Assembly (NCBI GenBank): GCA_038961845.1
Contig: CP152408.1
Coordinates: 4,712,001 to 4,776,000, forward strand
DNA from: Xylophilus sp. GW821-FHT01B05
GTDB taxonomy: Bacteria; Pseudomonadota; Gammaproteobacteria; Burkholderiales; Burkholderiaceae_C
Direction of reading: 5' to 3'
Length of the DNA: 64,000 bases
In this document: one piece after another, positions 46,415 through 54,338 of the stretch
Layout of the letters: each line of letters begins with the position of its first letter
Position numbering within the stretch: the stretch's first letter is position 1
The notes under the pieces: model-generated
What the model was told of the DNA's origin: nothing
What the model saw: only the letters and a program-made list of their open reading frames with translations
The model's database searches: none
Made by a program: the position numbers and the translations under genes

Positions 46415-47218
46415 ATGCAGCAGCACCTGCGCCACTTCCTGCTGGCCCTGCAGTTCTTCACGCGTATTCCGGTCACCGGCCGGCTGGCGGACTGGGTTGG
46501 CTTCAGCCCGCAGATGCTGCGCGACAGCGCTGCGCACCTGCCTGGCGTGGGCTGGGTCGTCGGTTTGGCCGCCTGCGTTGTCTATGCGCTGGCCGCCTGG
46601 GCGCTGGGGCCCACGCCCTTCACGCCGCTGGCCGCCGCCATCCTCTGCACCATCGCCACGGTACTGCTGACCGGCGGCTTCCATGAAGACGGCCTGGCCG
46701 ACACCGCCGACGGCCTGGGCGGCAGCGCCGACCGCGAGCGCGCCCTGGAAATCATGAAGGATTCGCGCCTGGGCGCCTTTGGCGCGCTGGCCCTGGTGCT
46801 GGCGCTGGCGGCCAAGGTGGCGCTGCTGGCGGTGCTGGGCACGCACGGGCTGGGCGCGGTGATGGCCGCGCTGTTTGCGGCGCATGTGCTGTCGCGCTTC
46901 TGGCCCTTGCTGCTGATGCGCAGCCTGCCTTACGTGGGCGCAACGCTCACCTCCAAAAGCAAGCCGCTCACCGGCGCTATGGATGGCGGCGCCGTGCGCA
47001 TTGCCTTATTTTGGTGTTTTATGCCTCTAGCCCTTGCTGCACTTGGGCATGGCGCTATATTTTTAATAGTCTCCGTTGCCGCCAGCGCCATCGCCCTGTT
47101 GCTGGTCGGCCGGCTGCTGGCGCGCCGGCTGGGCGGTTTTACCGGGGATGGGCTGGGCGCGGCGCAGCAGTGCTGCGAAATTGCCTTCTACTTCGGCGCG
47201 GCCGCAGTGTTGGGATGA
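46415..47218 (+). CDS. cobS: adenosylcobinamide-GDP ribazoletransferase (cobalamin synthase)
   Basis: 267 residues, polytopic membrane protein. Metal-binding GGFHEDGLADTADGLGG (about 91-107) is diagnostic. It joins adenosylcobinamide-GDP and alpha-ribazole in the last steps of cobalamin assembly. A stretch of about 22 codons (FWCFMPLALAALGHGAIFL) comes from an in-frame copy of the 60-bp dispersed repeat, here making part of a membrane helix. Its stop overlaps cobC by 4 nt. Confidence 0.94.
   Translation: MQQHLRHFLLALQFFTRIPVTGRLADWVGFSPQMLRDSAAHLPGVGWVVGLAACVVYALAAWALGPTPFTPLAAAILCTIATVLLTGGFHEDGLADTADGLGGSADRERALEIMKDSRLGAFGALALVLALAAKVALLAVLGTHGLGAVMAALFAAHVLSRFWPLLLMRSLPYVGATLTSKSKPLTGAMDGGAVRIALFWCFMPLALAALGHGAIFLIVSVAASAIALLLVGRLLARRLGGFTGDGLGAAQQCCEIAFYFGAAAVLG
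47007..47072 (-). repeat. 60-bp dispersed repeat, copy E, inside cobS
   Basis: GCCTCTAGCCC ... ACTTGGGC ... GCTATATTTTTAATAG, the inverse orientation of the family. It is read through in frame by cobS without a stop. Confidence 0.65.
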
Positions 47219-47760
47219 GCCGACTCTGGCTGGCACGGCATGCGCAGCCACTGGTGGCGCCGGGTATTTGCTACGGGCGGCTGGACATGGCGGCAGATGC
47301 GGCCGCCACCATGCAGGCCGCCAACGCACTGGCGATGGCGCTGCCCGCCGGCTGCCACGTCTTCACCTCGCCGCAACAACGCTGCCAGCAACTGGCCACA
47401 GCCCTGCACGCGCAGCGGCCTGATCTGCAGCCCGTGACGGATGAGCGCCTGCGCGAGTTCGATTTCGGCAGTTGGGAAGGCCGTGCCTGGGACAGCATTG
47501 GCGCCGCCGCCATGGACGCCTGGACCGCCGACTTCGCCCGGCATGCGCCCGGTGGCGGCGAGACGGTAGAGGCACTGCTGGCGCGCGTTGGCGCCGCCTT
47601 CGAGGCCAGCCGTGTACTGGCGGAAGTGGCCTGGATCACGCATGCCGGGGTGATACGCGCCGCCACGCTCTGGGCGGCGGGCCGACGCAGCCTGGACAGC
47701 GCGGCCGATTGGCCTGCAACAGCACCGGGCTTTGGTGCCTGGACGATGCTGGCTATTTGA
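47215..47760 (+). CDS. cobC: alpha-ribazole phosphatase family protein (histidine phosphatase)
   Basis: 181 residues. The phosphohistidine motif is LARHAQP (about residue 8), with the second His in WITHAGVIRA (about 142) and Glu in REFDFGSWEG. CobC removes phosphate from alpha-ribazole phosphate in cobalamin synthesis. Overlap with cobS supports this role over other histidine phosphatases. The 3' end overlaps the convergent gspC gene by 8 nt. Confidence 0.88.
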   Translation: MSRLWLARHAQPLVAPGICYGRLDMAADAAATMQAANALAMALPAGCHVFTSPQQRCQQLATALHAQRPDLQPVTDERLREFDFGSWEGRAWDSIGAAAMDAWTADFARHAPGGGETVEALLARVGAAFEASRVLAEVAWITHAGVIRAATLWAAGRRSLDSAADWPATAPGFGAWTMLAI

Positions 47761-48187
47761 GCATTGGCATGTCGAGTGCCAACGCCTCGACACCGCTATT
47801 ACCCAGAAACGCACGGCGCGGCGCCACCGACTGCAACACATAGCCCGGCGCCACCGTACTGCCGACGCGGAAAGGGCGCGGCGGCTGGCCATCCACGGCG
47901 ATCAGCGCGGTGCCGCCACTACTGCTGCCCGCCACCACGCCCAGCAAGGAGAAGCGGCCCGAGGCCGGCGCGGCCTGTGCCACCCTGGCGGGCAAAGCGC
48001 CCAGGGCGCGCGCCACCACGGCGGGGTCGGCCGCGGCCGGCGCTGCATCCGTCACGGGCGCATAGGCCGGGCCCGGGGCCGGGGCCGCCAGGCGCAGTCC
48101 CCAGAACACCAGGCTGCCGGCAGCCAGCAGCCAGACCAGGCTGGTCACGGCGGGAGGGGTCCAACGACTGACATGGAGGCTTTGCAT
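47753..48187 (-). CDS. gspC: short type II secretion protein GspC-like (N-terminal/HR domain only)
   Basis: 144 residues. One N-terminal membrane helix (about 15-32), a Pro/Ala-rich linker, and a homology-region domain (FSLLGVVAGSSSGGTALIAVDGQPPRPFRVG). GspC links the inner-membrane platform to the GspD secretin. Classical GspC has a C-terminal PDZ or coiled-coil region (total 250-300 residues); this one ends after the HR domain. It is divergent from the main gsp run, with the 274-bp element between them. Confidence 0.75.
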   Translation of the reverse strand: MQSLHVSRWTPPAVTSLVWLLAAGSLVFWGLRLAAPAPGPAYAPVTDAAPAAADPAVVARALGALPARVAQAAPASGRFSLLGVVAGSSSGGTALIAVDGQPPRPFRVGSTVAPGYVLQSVAPRRAFLGNSGVEALALDMPMLK

Positions 48188-48217
48188 GCCGGGATTATCA
48201 TGGAACGCTTGGCTCTG

Positions 48218-48491
48218 AAGAACGTGTTTGCGATCTGTATGGGGATCGCGTTGGAGTGCAATCGGGATGAGTGGGCGGCCCAGTCTGCGCCGCATGGGCT
48301 CATGCCCATGCAAGCAGATGGGGCGCTCAATCGCCCGATTTCACTCCAACCCGAAGGGCAAGTGTCTTTGCGGGCGGTCTGCGGCGTTGCGGCGCTTGTC
48401 CATAGCCCAAGCTATGGACGGCGCACCGCGCCTTGCATCCCATCCCGCAAAGACACTTGCGCGACCCCATAGAGATCGCAAACACGTTCTT
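48218..48491. repeat. 274-bp structured dispersed element, copy 2
   Basis: Terminal arms 48218-48244 and 48465-48491 pair over 27 positions with one mismatch. Nested hairpins occur at 48292-48311 (perfect 8-bp stem) and 48398-48419 (9-bp stem, loop CCAA) and a 16-bp stem at 48359-48374/48444-48459. Same architecture as copy 1 at 21727-22000, with paired substitutions in stems. It lies between gspC (minus strand) and gspG (plus strand), where the promoters of both should be. Confidence 0.85.
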
Positions 48492-48532
48492 AGGCCCTCT
48501 TTGCCTTCCCTTCCCGCACGCACATTCCGCCC

Positions 48533-48982
48533 ATGCTCCGCACCCCTGCCCTCCTCCGCCGTCCCTTGCGCGCCCTGCAGGCCGGCTTCACCCTGATCGA
48601 GTTGATGGTGGTGCTGGTCATCATCGGCGTGCTGGCCGCGCTGATCGTGCCCAATGTGCTCGACCGCGCCGACGACGCCCGCGTGACCGCCGCGCGCACC
48701 GACGTCAACAACCTGATGCAGGCGCTCAAGCTCTATCGCCTGGACAACCTGCGCTACCCCACGGGCGAACAAGGCCTGCAGGCGCTGATCGTGCGCCCCA
48801 CCACACCGCCCGTGCCCGGCAACTGGAAGCCCTATCTGGAGAAGCTCCCCAACGATCCCTGGGGCCGCCCCTACCAGTACCTGAACCCCGGCGTGCGCGG
48901 CGAGGTCGATGTCATGTCCTTTGGCGCCGACGGCCAATCCGGCGGTGAAGGCAAGAACGCCGACATCGGTAGCTGGCAGTAG
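48533..48982 (+). CDS. gspG: type II secretion major pseudopilin
   Basis: 149 residues. The prepilin peptidase site G-FTLIELMVVLVIIGVLAALI (about 18-38) and C-terminal NDPWGRPYQYLNPG and SFGADGQSGGEGKNADIGSW (calcium site) are typical of GspG. It forms the pseudopilus that pushes substrates through the secretin. It is the first gene of the main gsp run. The Gly to Phe site leaves a 17-residue leader. Confidence 0.96.
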   Translation: MLRTPALLRRPLRALQAGFTLIELMVVLVIIGVLAALIVPNVLDRADDARVTAARTDVNNLMQALKLYRLDNLRYPTGEQGLQALIVRPTTPPVPGNWKPYLEKLPNDPWGRPYQYLNPGVRGEVDVMSFGADGQSGGEGKNADIGSWQ

Positions 48983-48986
48983 AGGA

Positions 48987-49224
48987 GTGGCCCCCCGGCT
49001 TGCCACTGCGTGTGCTTCGCCACCCCCCAAGGGGGAGGCGCTGCCGCCTTGGGGCGGCCCGGCGGCGGCTGCAGTGGCCCCCCGGTTTGCCACTGCGTGT
49101 GCTTCGCCACCCCCCAAGGGGGAGGCGCTGCCGCCTTGGGGCGGCCCGGCGGCGGCTGCAGTGGCCCCCCGGCTTGCCACTGCGTGTGCTTCGCCACCCC
49201 CCAAGGGGGAGGCGCTGCCGCCTT
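48987..49224 (+). repeat. 87-bp tandem repeat, 2.7 copies, between gspG and gspH
   Basis: Units start at 48987, 49074 and 49161; the first two differ at about one position and the third is cut off after about 64 bp. Each contains CCCCCCAAGGGGGAGGCG and CGCCTTGGGGCGGCC, both palindromic. Related to the repeat at 41085-41176. Because 87 is divisible by three, an open frame runs through it into gspH. Confidence 0.9.
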
Positions 49225-49232
49225 GCCAGTGC

Positions 49233-49670
49233 GTGTGCCCTGCCCCTAAAAAGCCGCGGCCCGTTCGCGGCTTCACTTTGCTGGAGTTGCTGGTGGTGGT
49301 CGCCATCATCGCGCTCGGCACGGCGGGCGTTGCGCTGACGATGCGCGATGGCAACCAGGTCCAGCTCGAGCGCGAGGCCGACCGGCTGGCGGCGCTGCTG
49401 GAGTCGGCCCGGGCGCAGTCGCGCAGCAGTGGCGTGCCGGTGCTCTGGCACCCGGCGCCGCAGGGCTTTGCCTTTGATGGCCTGCCGCCCGGCACGCTGC
49501 CCACGCAATGGCTGTCTGCCGACACCCGGGTGGCGGGCGATGCGCTGCTGCGGCTTGGGCCCGAGCCGCTGATTGGCCCGCAGCAGGTGGTGCTGGTGTC
49601 AGCCGCGCGGCCCGACCGCGCACTGCGCGTGGCAACCGACGGCCTGCGGCCCTTCGGCGTGGTGCCATGA
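49233..49670 (+). CDS. gspH: type II secretion minor pseudopilin GspH
   Basis: 145 residues from GTG at 49233. The prepilin motif RGFTLLELLVVVAIIALG (peptidase site after Gly, about residue 13) and the rest fit GspH. The frame is open upstream through the 87-bp repeats but that part is repeat-derived; the GTG lies right after the last repeat and lacks a Shine-Dalgarno, so the true start is uncertain. Overlaps gspI by 4 nt. Confidence 0.85.
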   Translation: MCPAPKKPRPVRGFTLLELLVVVAIIALGTAGVALTMRDGNQVQLEREADRLAALLESARAQSRSSGVPVLWHPAPQGFAFDGLPPGTLPTQWLSADTRVAGDALLRLGPEPLIGPQQVVLVSAARPDRALRVATDGLRPFGVVP

Positions 49671-50023
49671 AGCGCCTGCGCGGCTTCACGCTGGTGGAAG
49701 TGCTGGTGGCGCTGGGCATCGTCGCCGTCGCACTGCTGGCCGGCCTGCGCGCCACCAGCGCGCTCACGCTCAATGCCATGCGCCAGTCCGACATGGTGCT
49801 GGCCCAGATCTGCGCCGAAAACGAGCTGGTGAAGGTACGCCTGTCCCGCCAGATGCCGGGCATAGGCGACAGCACCATCGCCTGCACCCAGGGCGAGCGC
49901 GAATTTGCCGTGGCGGTGGCCGTGCGGCCCACGCCCAACCCGCGCTTTCGGCGCGTGGATGCGCAGGTCAAGGATGGCGATAGCCCCGTTCTGACACTCT
50001 CCACCATCGTCGGGCAATACTGA
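49667..50023 (+). CDS. gspI: type II secretion minor pseudopilin GspI
   Basis: 118 residues. LRGFTLVEVLVALGIVAVALLAGLRA is the class III signal plus hydrophobic helix with peptidase site after Gly 6. GspI starts the pseudopilus tip with GspJ and GspK. ATGA overlap with gspH, one-base overlap with gspJ. Confidence 0.92.
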   Translation: MKRLRGFTLVEVLVALGIVAVALLAGLRATSALTLNAMRQSDMVLAQICAENELVKVRLSRQMPGIGDSTIACTQGEREFAVAVAVRPTPNPRFRRVDAQVKDGDSPVLTLSTIVGQY

Positions 50024-50700
50024 TGCGCCTCCGATCCGCACGCGGCTTCACGCTGATCGAACTGCTGGTGGCTCTGGCAGCGATGGCGCTGCTGGCCATC
50101 ATGAGCTGGCGCGGCCTGGACGGCATGGCGCGGGTGCAGGAGCAGACCAAGACCCGCGCCGACGCAGTGCTGGCACTGCAGGCCGGCCTGGCGCAATGGG
50201 GCGCCGACCTGGACGCGGTGGCGGCTGTGCCGCGCCTGCAGGCACTGGACTGGGACGGCCGCGCGTTGCGCATCACGCGGCGCGGCACGGCCAGCCCGGG
50301 CGATGGCCTGCGCGTGGTGGCCTGGGCGCGCCGCGCCACCGGCAACGGCGTGTGGTGGCTGCGCTGGGAATCGCTGCCGCTGACCACGCTGGCGCAATGG
50401 GAAGACGCCTGGCAGCAGGCCGCGCTGTGGGCCCAGAACCCGGGCGACGCCGAGCGCCAGCGCGAGGTAAGCGTCACGCCGCTGACCGACTGGCAGCTCT
50501 TCTACTACCGCAACAACGCCTGGACCAACCCGCTCTCCAGCGACGCCGGCACCGCTGTTGCGACGCCCAGCAGCAGCGCCGCCGCCCCCACCCTGCCCGA
50601 CGGTGTGCGCCTGGTGCTGAACCTGCCGCCGGGCCTGGCCATCAGCGGCACGCTGTCGCGCGACTGGGTCAATCCGACGGTTGGCGGAGGCAAGTCATGA
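50023..50700 (+). CDS. gspJ: type II secretion minor pseudopilin GspJ
   Basis: 225 residues. ARGFTLIELLVALAAMALLAIMSWRGL carries the peptidase site (after Gly 8) and helix. VWWLRWESLPL and WQLFYYRNNAW are typical of GspJ. It forms the tip complex. Overlaps gspI by 1 nt and gspK by 4 nt. A Ser/Ala-rich insert (TPSSSAAAPT) is near residue 180. Confidence 0.92.
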   Translation: MRLRSARGFTLIELLVALAAMALLAIMSWRGLDGMARVQEQTKTRADAVLALQAGLAQWGADLDAVAAVPRLQALDWDGRALRITRRGTASPGDGLRVVAWARRATGNGVWWLRWESLPLTTLAQWEDAWQQAALWAQNPGDAERQREVSVTPLTDWQLFYYRNNAWTNPLSSDAGTAVATPSSSAAAPTLPDGVRLVLNLPPGLAISGTLSRDWVNPTVGGGKS

Positions 50701-51653
50701 CACGCCTGCGCCAACGCGGCGCGGCGCTGCTCGCAGCCATGCTCACCGTCACCCTGGTCGCCACCTTTGCCGCCGCCGCCATGTGGCAGCAGTGGCGCAG
50801 CGTGGAGGTGGAAAGCGCCGAGCGCGCGCGCCTGCAGGCGGCCTGGGTGCTGATCGGCGCGCTCGACTGGTCGCGGCTGATCCTGCGCGAGGACGGTCTC
50901 AACGGCGGCCCCGACTACCTGGCCGAACCCTGGGCGCTGCCGCTGCAAGAGGCGCGGCTGTCGAGCTTCCTGGCCGCGGCCGACCGCGACACCTTGTCCG
51001 ACGCCACCGCCGACGTGCGCGACGCCTTCCTGTCGGGCCAGATCATCGATGCGCAGGCCAAGATGAATGTGCGCAACCTGGCGCTCAGCGGCACGGTGCA
51101 AGAGTTCTGGATGCAGTCCTTCCAGCGCCTGTTCACGCGGCTCGGGCTACCGGTGTCGGACCTCAACCGCATTGCGCAGGGCATGCAGGCCGCGCTGGCC
51201 GGCGGCGATGACGCGCCGCTGCTGCCGCAACGGCTGGAGCAACTGACCTGGTTCGGCGTCTCGCCGCAGACGCTCCAGGCGCTGGCGCCCTATGCCACCG
51301 TGCTACCGACCGACACCCTGGTCAACCTCAACACCGCCGAGGCGATCGTGCTCACCTCCGTGGTACCCGGGCTGGACACCGCCGCCGCCCAGCGCGCGGT
51401 CGCCTCGCGAGGCAGCAGCTACTTCCGCACCGTGGCGCTGGCGGGCCGGGCCTTTGGCGGCTCGGCGCAGGTCGATGAGCGCTACCACTCCATTGCCACC
51501 ACCTTCTTCGAGGTGCGCGGCCGGCTGCGCCTGGACCAGGCGGTGGTCGAGGAACGCTCGCTGGTACAGCGCAGCAGCGACAAGGTCAGCACCATCTGGC
51601 GCGAGCGCGGGGCCATCGGCGTGGCGCAGGCGCTGGAAGCCGCCACTCGCTGA
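50697..51653 (+). CDS. gspK: type II secretion minor pseudopilin GspK
   Basis: 318 residues. The N-terminal RQRGAALLAAMLTVTLVATFAAAAM has the peptidase site after Gly 8 and the helix, and INLNTA-like VNLNTAEAIVLTSVVPGLD with the later SSYFRTVALA is typical of GspK. It caps the pseudopilus tip with GspI and GspJ. Confidence 0.92.
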   Translation: MTRLRQRGAALLAAMLTVTLVATFAAAAMWQQWRSVEVESAERARLQAAWVLIGALDWSRLILREDGLNGGPDYLAEPWALPLQEARLSSFLAAADRDTLSDATADVRDAFLSGQIIDAQAKMNVRNLALSGTVQEFWMQSFQRLFTRLGLPVSDLNRIAQGMQAALAGGDDAPLLPQRLEQLTWFGVSPQTLQALAPYATVLPTDTLVNLNTAEAIVLTSVVPGLDTAAAQRAVASRGSSYFRTVALAGRAFGGSAQVDERYHSIATTFFEVRGRLRLDQAVVEERSLVQRSSDKVSTIWRERGAIGVAQALEAATR

Positions 51654-51688
51654 CACGCGCGCTCTCTACAATCGCCCGCAATCCGCCC

Positions 51689-52915
51689 ATGAGCACCCTG
51701 ATCGTCTCCCTCCCCGCGCACGCCGGCGCCGCCGAACTGCCCTACGTGCTGACCGGCGACGGCCACACCGCCCTGCGCCACGGCAGTGCTGCCCCCGCCC
51801 TGCTGCCCTCACCGGGCCGTGCCGGTGAAGTGGTGGCGGTGGTGCCGGTGCGCGCCCTGTCCTGGCAGCGCGTGGAGCTGCCGCGCGGCGTACGCGCCAA
51901 CGGCCCGGCGCCACGGGTGCGCGCCGTGCTCGAAGGCCTGCTGGAAGAGCGGCTGCTGGACGACCCGCAGTCCCTGCACTTCGCGCTGGCGCCCGGCGCC
52001 CATGCCGGCACGCCGGCCTGGGTCGCGGTATGCGACCGCGCCTGGCTGCACGGCGCGCTGCAGGCGCTGGAAGCCGCAGGCCGGCCGGCCTCGCGCATCG
52101 TCCCTGAATTTGCCCCCGAGGCGACGCAGCCGGTGCTGCACGCCCTGGGCACGCCCGAAGACCCATTGCTGGTGGCCCTGGGCCGCAGCGCAGACGACGC
52201 CATGCTGGCACTGCCCCTGTCGGCGGCCAGCCTGGCGCTGACCACGCCCCCCCCCGAGGCCGATGCCGCCCCGCTGCCGATCCTGGCCGAACCCGCCGTT
52301 GCGGCGCTGGCCGAACAATTGGCCGGCCGCCCGGTGCAGCTGCACACCAGCACCGCGCGCTGGCTGGCGGCCGCGCGCTCGCCCTGGGACCTGGCGCAGT
52401 TCGACCTGGCCAGCTCCGGCCGCCGCCGCGTCACCAAGCGCGCTGGCGCGCTGTTGGGTGAACTGCTGCGCGCGCCGCAATGGCGCGCCGCGCGCTGGGG
52501 CACGGGCCTGCTGGTGGCCGCGCAGTTGGTGGGGCTCAATGCCTGGGCCTGGAAAGAGCGCAGCGCGCTCGACACGCGCCAGGCCAGCCTCAATGCCGTG
52601 CTGACGCAAACCTTTCCCTCGGTGCGCGTGGTGGTCGATGCACCGATCCAGATGGAGCGCGAGCTGGCGCTGCTGCGCCAGGCCACCGGCACCGCGAGCG
52701 GCGGCTTCGAAGCACTGCTGGCGGCCATCGGCACTGCCTTGCCGGCGGATCACTCGCCGCGCGGCCTGGAATTCGCCGGTGACGAACTGCGGCTGCGCGG
52801 CCTCGATCTGGCCGCAGCGGAGTCTGCCGCCTTCACCGACCGCCTGCGCAGCCTGGGTATTGCCACCCGCAGCGATGGCGAGGTACTTGTCTTGAAAGCC
52901 GAGGTGGCGCGATGA
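51689..52915 (+). CDS. gspL: type II secretion platform protein GspL
   Basis: 408 residues. A cytoplasmic actin-like domain (about 1-240), a membrane helix (about 265-285, WGTGLLVAAQLVGLNAWAW), and a periplasmic ferredoxin-like domain make up GspL. It recruits the GspE ATPase to the inner membrane. It overlaps gspM by 4 nt. Confidence 0.9.
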   Translation: MSTLIVSLPAHAGAAELPYVLTGDGHTALRHGSAAPALLPSPGRAGEVVAVVPVRALSWQRVELPRGVRANGPAPRVRAVLEGLLEERLLDDPQSLHFALAPGAHAGTPAWVAVCDRAWLHGALQALEAAGRPASRIVPEFAPEATQPVLHALGTPEDPLLVALGRSADDAMLALPLSAASLALTTPPPEADAAPLPILAEPAVAALAEQLAGRPVQLHTSTARWLAAARSPWDLAQFDLASSGRRRVTKRAGALLGELLRAPQWRAARWGTGLLVAAQLVGLNAWAWKERSALDTRQASLNAVLTQTFPSVRVVVDAPIQMERELALLRQATGTASGGFEALLAAIGTALPADHSPRGLEFAGDELRLRGLDLAAAESAAFTDRLRSLGIATRSDGEVLVLKAEVAR

Positions 52916-53502
52916 ACCCGCAAGCCGCTGTCCTGCTGGCGCGCTGGCGCGCACTGGCGCCGCGCGAGCGCTCGCTGGTGCGCATCGCCGCCATCGCCGT
53001 GGCGCTGGCGCTGCTCTGGTGGGTGCTGCTGGCACCGGCCCTGCGCACGCTGCAGGCCACCGAAGTGCGCCGCAACGCGCTCGACGCGCAGCAGCAACGC
53101 CTGATGGCCCTGAAGGCCGAGGCCGAGCGGCTCAAGAGCCAGCCGCGCGCCAGCTACGACGAATCGCTGCGCGCGCTGGAAGCCTCGGTGCGCGACGGCC
53201 TGGGCGGCACCGGCCGGCTGAGCGTGGTCGGCGAGCGCGCCACCGTCACCCTGCGCGGCACGCCGGCCGACACCCTGGCGGCCTGGCTGGACCAGGCACG
53301 CGCCAATGCACGGGCGCTGCCGCAAGAGGCGCGCCTGGCGCGCGCCAGCGCCGAAACCCGTGCGCCGGCCCGGCCCGGCCTGCCGGCTCGGCCGGACTTC
53401 TCGCAGAACACGCCCGTGGTCACCGCCCCCGCCGTGGCTGCGGCCGACGACACCGACGCGCGCTGGGATGGCACCGTGGTGCTGGCCCTGCCGCAGCGCT
53501 GA
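52912..53502 (+). CDS. gspM: type II secretion platform protein GspM
   Basis: 196 residues. A short cytoplasmic stretch, one membrane helix (about 22-42), a coiled-coil-like segment, and a periplasmic domain from about 85 fit GspM, partner of GspL. The C-terminal stretch (about 145-170) is Ala/Pro/Arg-rich. Confidence 0.88.
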   Translation: MNPQAAVLLARWRALAPRERSLVRIAAIAVALALLWWVLLAPALRTLQATEVRRNALDAQQQRLMALKAEAERLKSQPRASYDESLRALEASVRDGLGGTGRLSVVGERATVTLRGTPADTLAAWLDQARANARALPQEARLARASAETRAPARPGLPARPDFSQNTPVVTAPAVAAADDTDARWDGTVVLALPQR

Positions 53503-53528
53503 CCGCCTTGCGCCCACTCCCGCTCACC

Positions 53529-54335
53529 GTGGCCCGCCGCCTGCCCTCCCTGCCCACCACCCGCGCACCGCGTGCCGGCTGGGGCTGGGCGTTGGCCGGC
53601 GGTGTGCTGGGCCTGCTTGCGGCGCTGCTGTACTTTGCGCCGGCGCGCTGGCTGGCCGGCACGCTGGCTGATGCCAGCGACGGCCACCTGCTGCTGGCCG
53701 CGCCGCGCGGCACGGTCTGGAACGGCTCGGCGCAACTGGTGCTGACCGGCGGCCCGCGCAGTGCCGACGCCGCCGCGCTGCCCGACCGGCTGCAATGGCG
53801 CCTGCGCCCGCACTGGAACGGCATCTCTTTGCAATTGCAAACACCCTGCTGCACACCGGCGCCGCTGGCGCTGCGCGCCATGGCCCGCTGGGGCGGCGCC
53901 CGCATCGAGGTGGCCGACGGCAGCTCGCAGTGGCCCACCGCCCTGCTGAGCGGCCTGGGCACACCCTGGAACACGCTGCAGCCGCAGGGCGCGCTGGCGC
54001 TGAGCACGCATGCGCTGGTCGTCGAAGTCGTCTCTGGCCGGCTCACGCTGTCTGGCAGCGCGCAACTGGATGCGCGCGAGGTGTCCTCGCGCCTGTCGCC
54101 GCTGCGGCCCATGGGCAGCTACCGGCTGGCACTGGCCGGCGGCACCCTGCCAACACTCGGGCTGCAGACGCTGGAAGGCGCGCTGCAGCTGTCGGGCCAG
54201 GGCCGCTGGATCGGCTCGCGCCTGCGCTTCGAGGGCGAGGCCACGGCCGCGGCCGGCCATGAGGCCGCGCTGTCGAATCTTCTGAACATCATCGGACGGC
54301 GCATGGGCGCCCGCTCCATCATCACCGTGGGTTGA
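53529..54335 (+). CDS. gspN: type II secretion protein GspN
   Basis: 268 residues from GTG at 53529; a TTG at 53508 is an alternative. A single N-terminal helix (GGVLGLLAALLYF) is followed by a periplasmic beta-rich domain with GTVWNGSAQLVL and RLQWRLRP, typical of GspN. Neither candidate start has a good ribosome site. GspN is an accessory T2SS protein of unclear role. Confidence 0.8.
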   Translation: MARRLPSLPTTRAPRAGWGWALAGGVLGLLAALLYFAPARWLAGTLADASDGHLLLAAPRGTVWNGSAQLVLTGGPRSADAAALPDRLQWRLRPHWNGISLQLQTPCCTPAPLALRAMARWGGARIEVADGSSQWPTALLSGLGTPWNTLQPQGALALSTHALVVEVVSGRLTLSGSAQLDAREVSSRLSPLRPMGSYRLALAGGTLPTLGLQTLEGALQLSGQGRWIGSRLRFEGEATAAAGHEAALSNLLNIIGRRMGARSIITVG

Positions 54336-54338
54336 CGC

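Noticed and set aside
48987..49224. CRISPR-like array
   Set aside because: Units are directly adjacent 87-bp copies without unique spacers, and no cas genes are near.
48909..49232. GspH N-terminal extension of about 108 residues
   Set aside because: It is encoded by the tandem repeat and by antisense-frame gspG sequence; the prepilin signal needs a short leader directly before GFTLLE.
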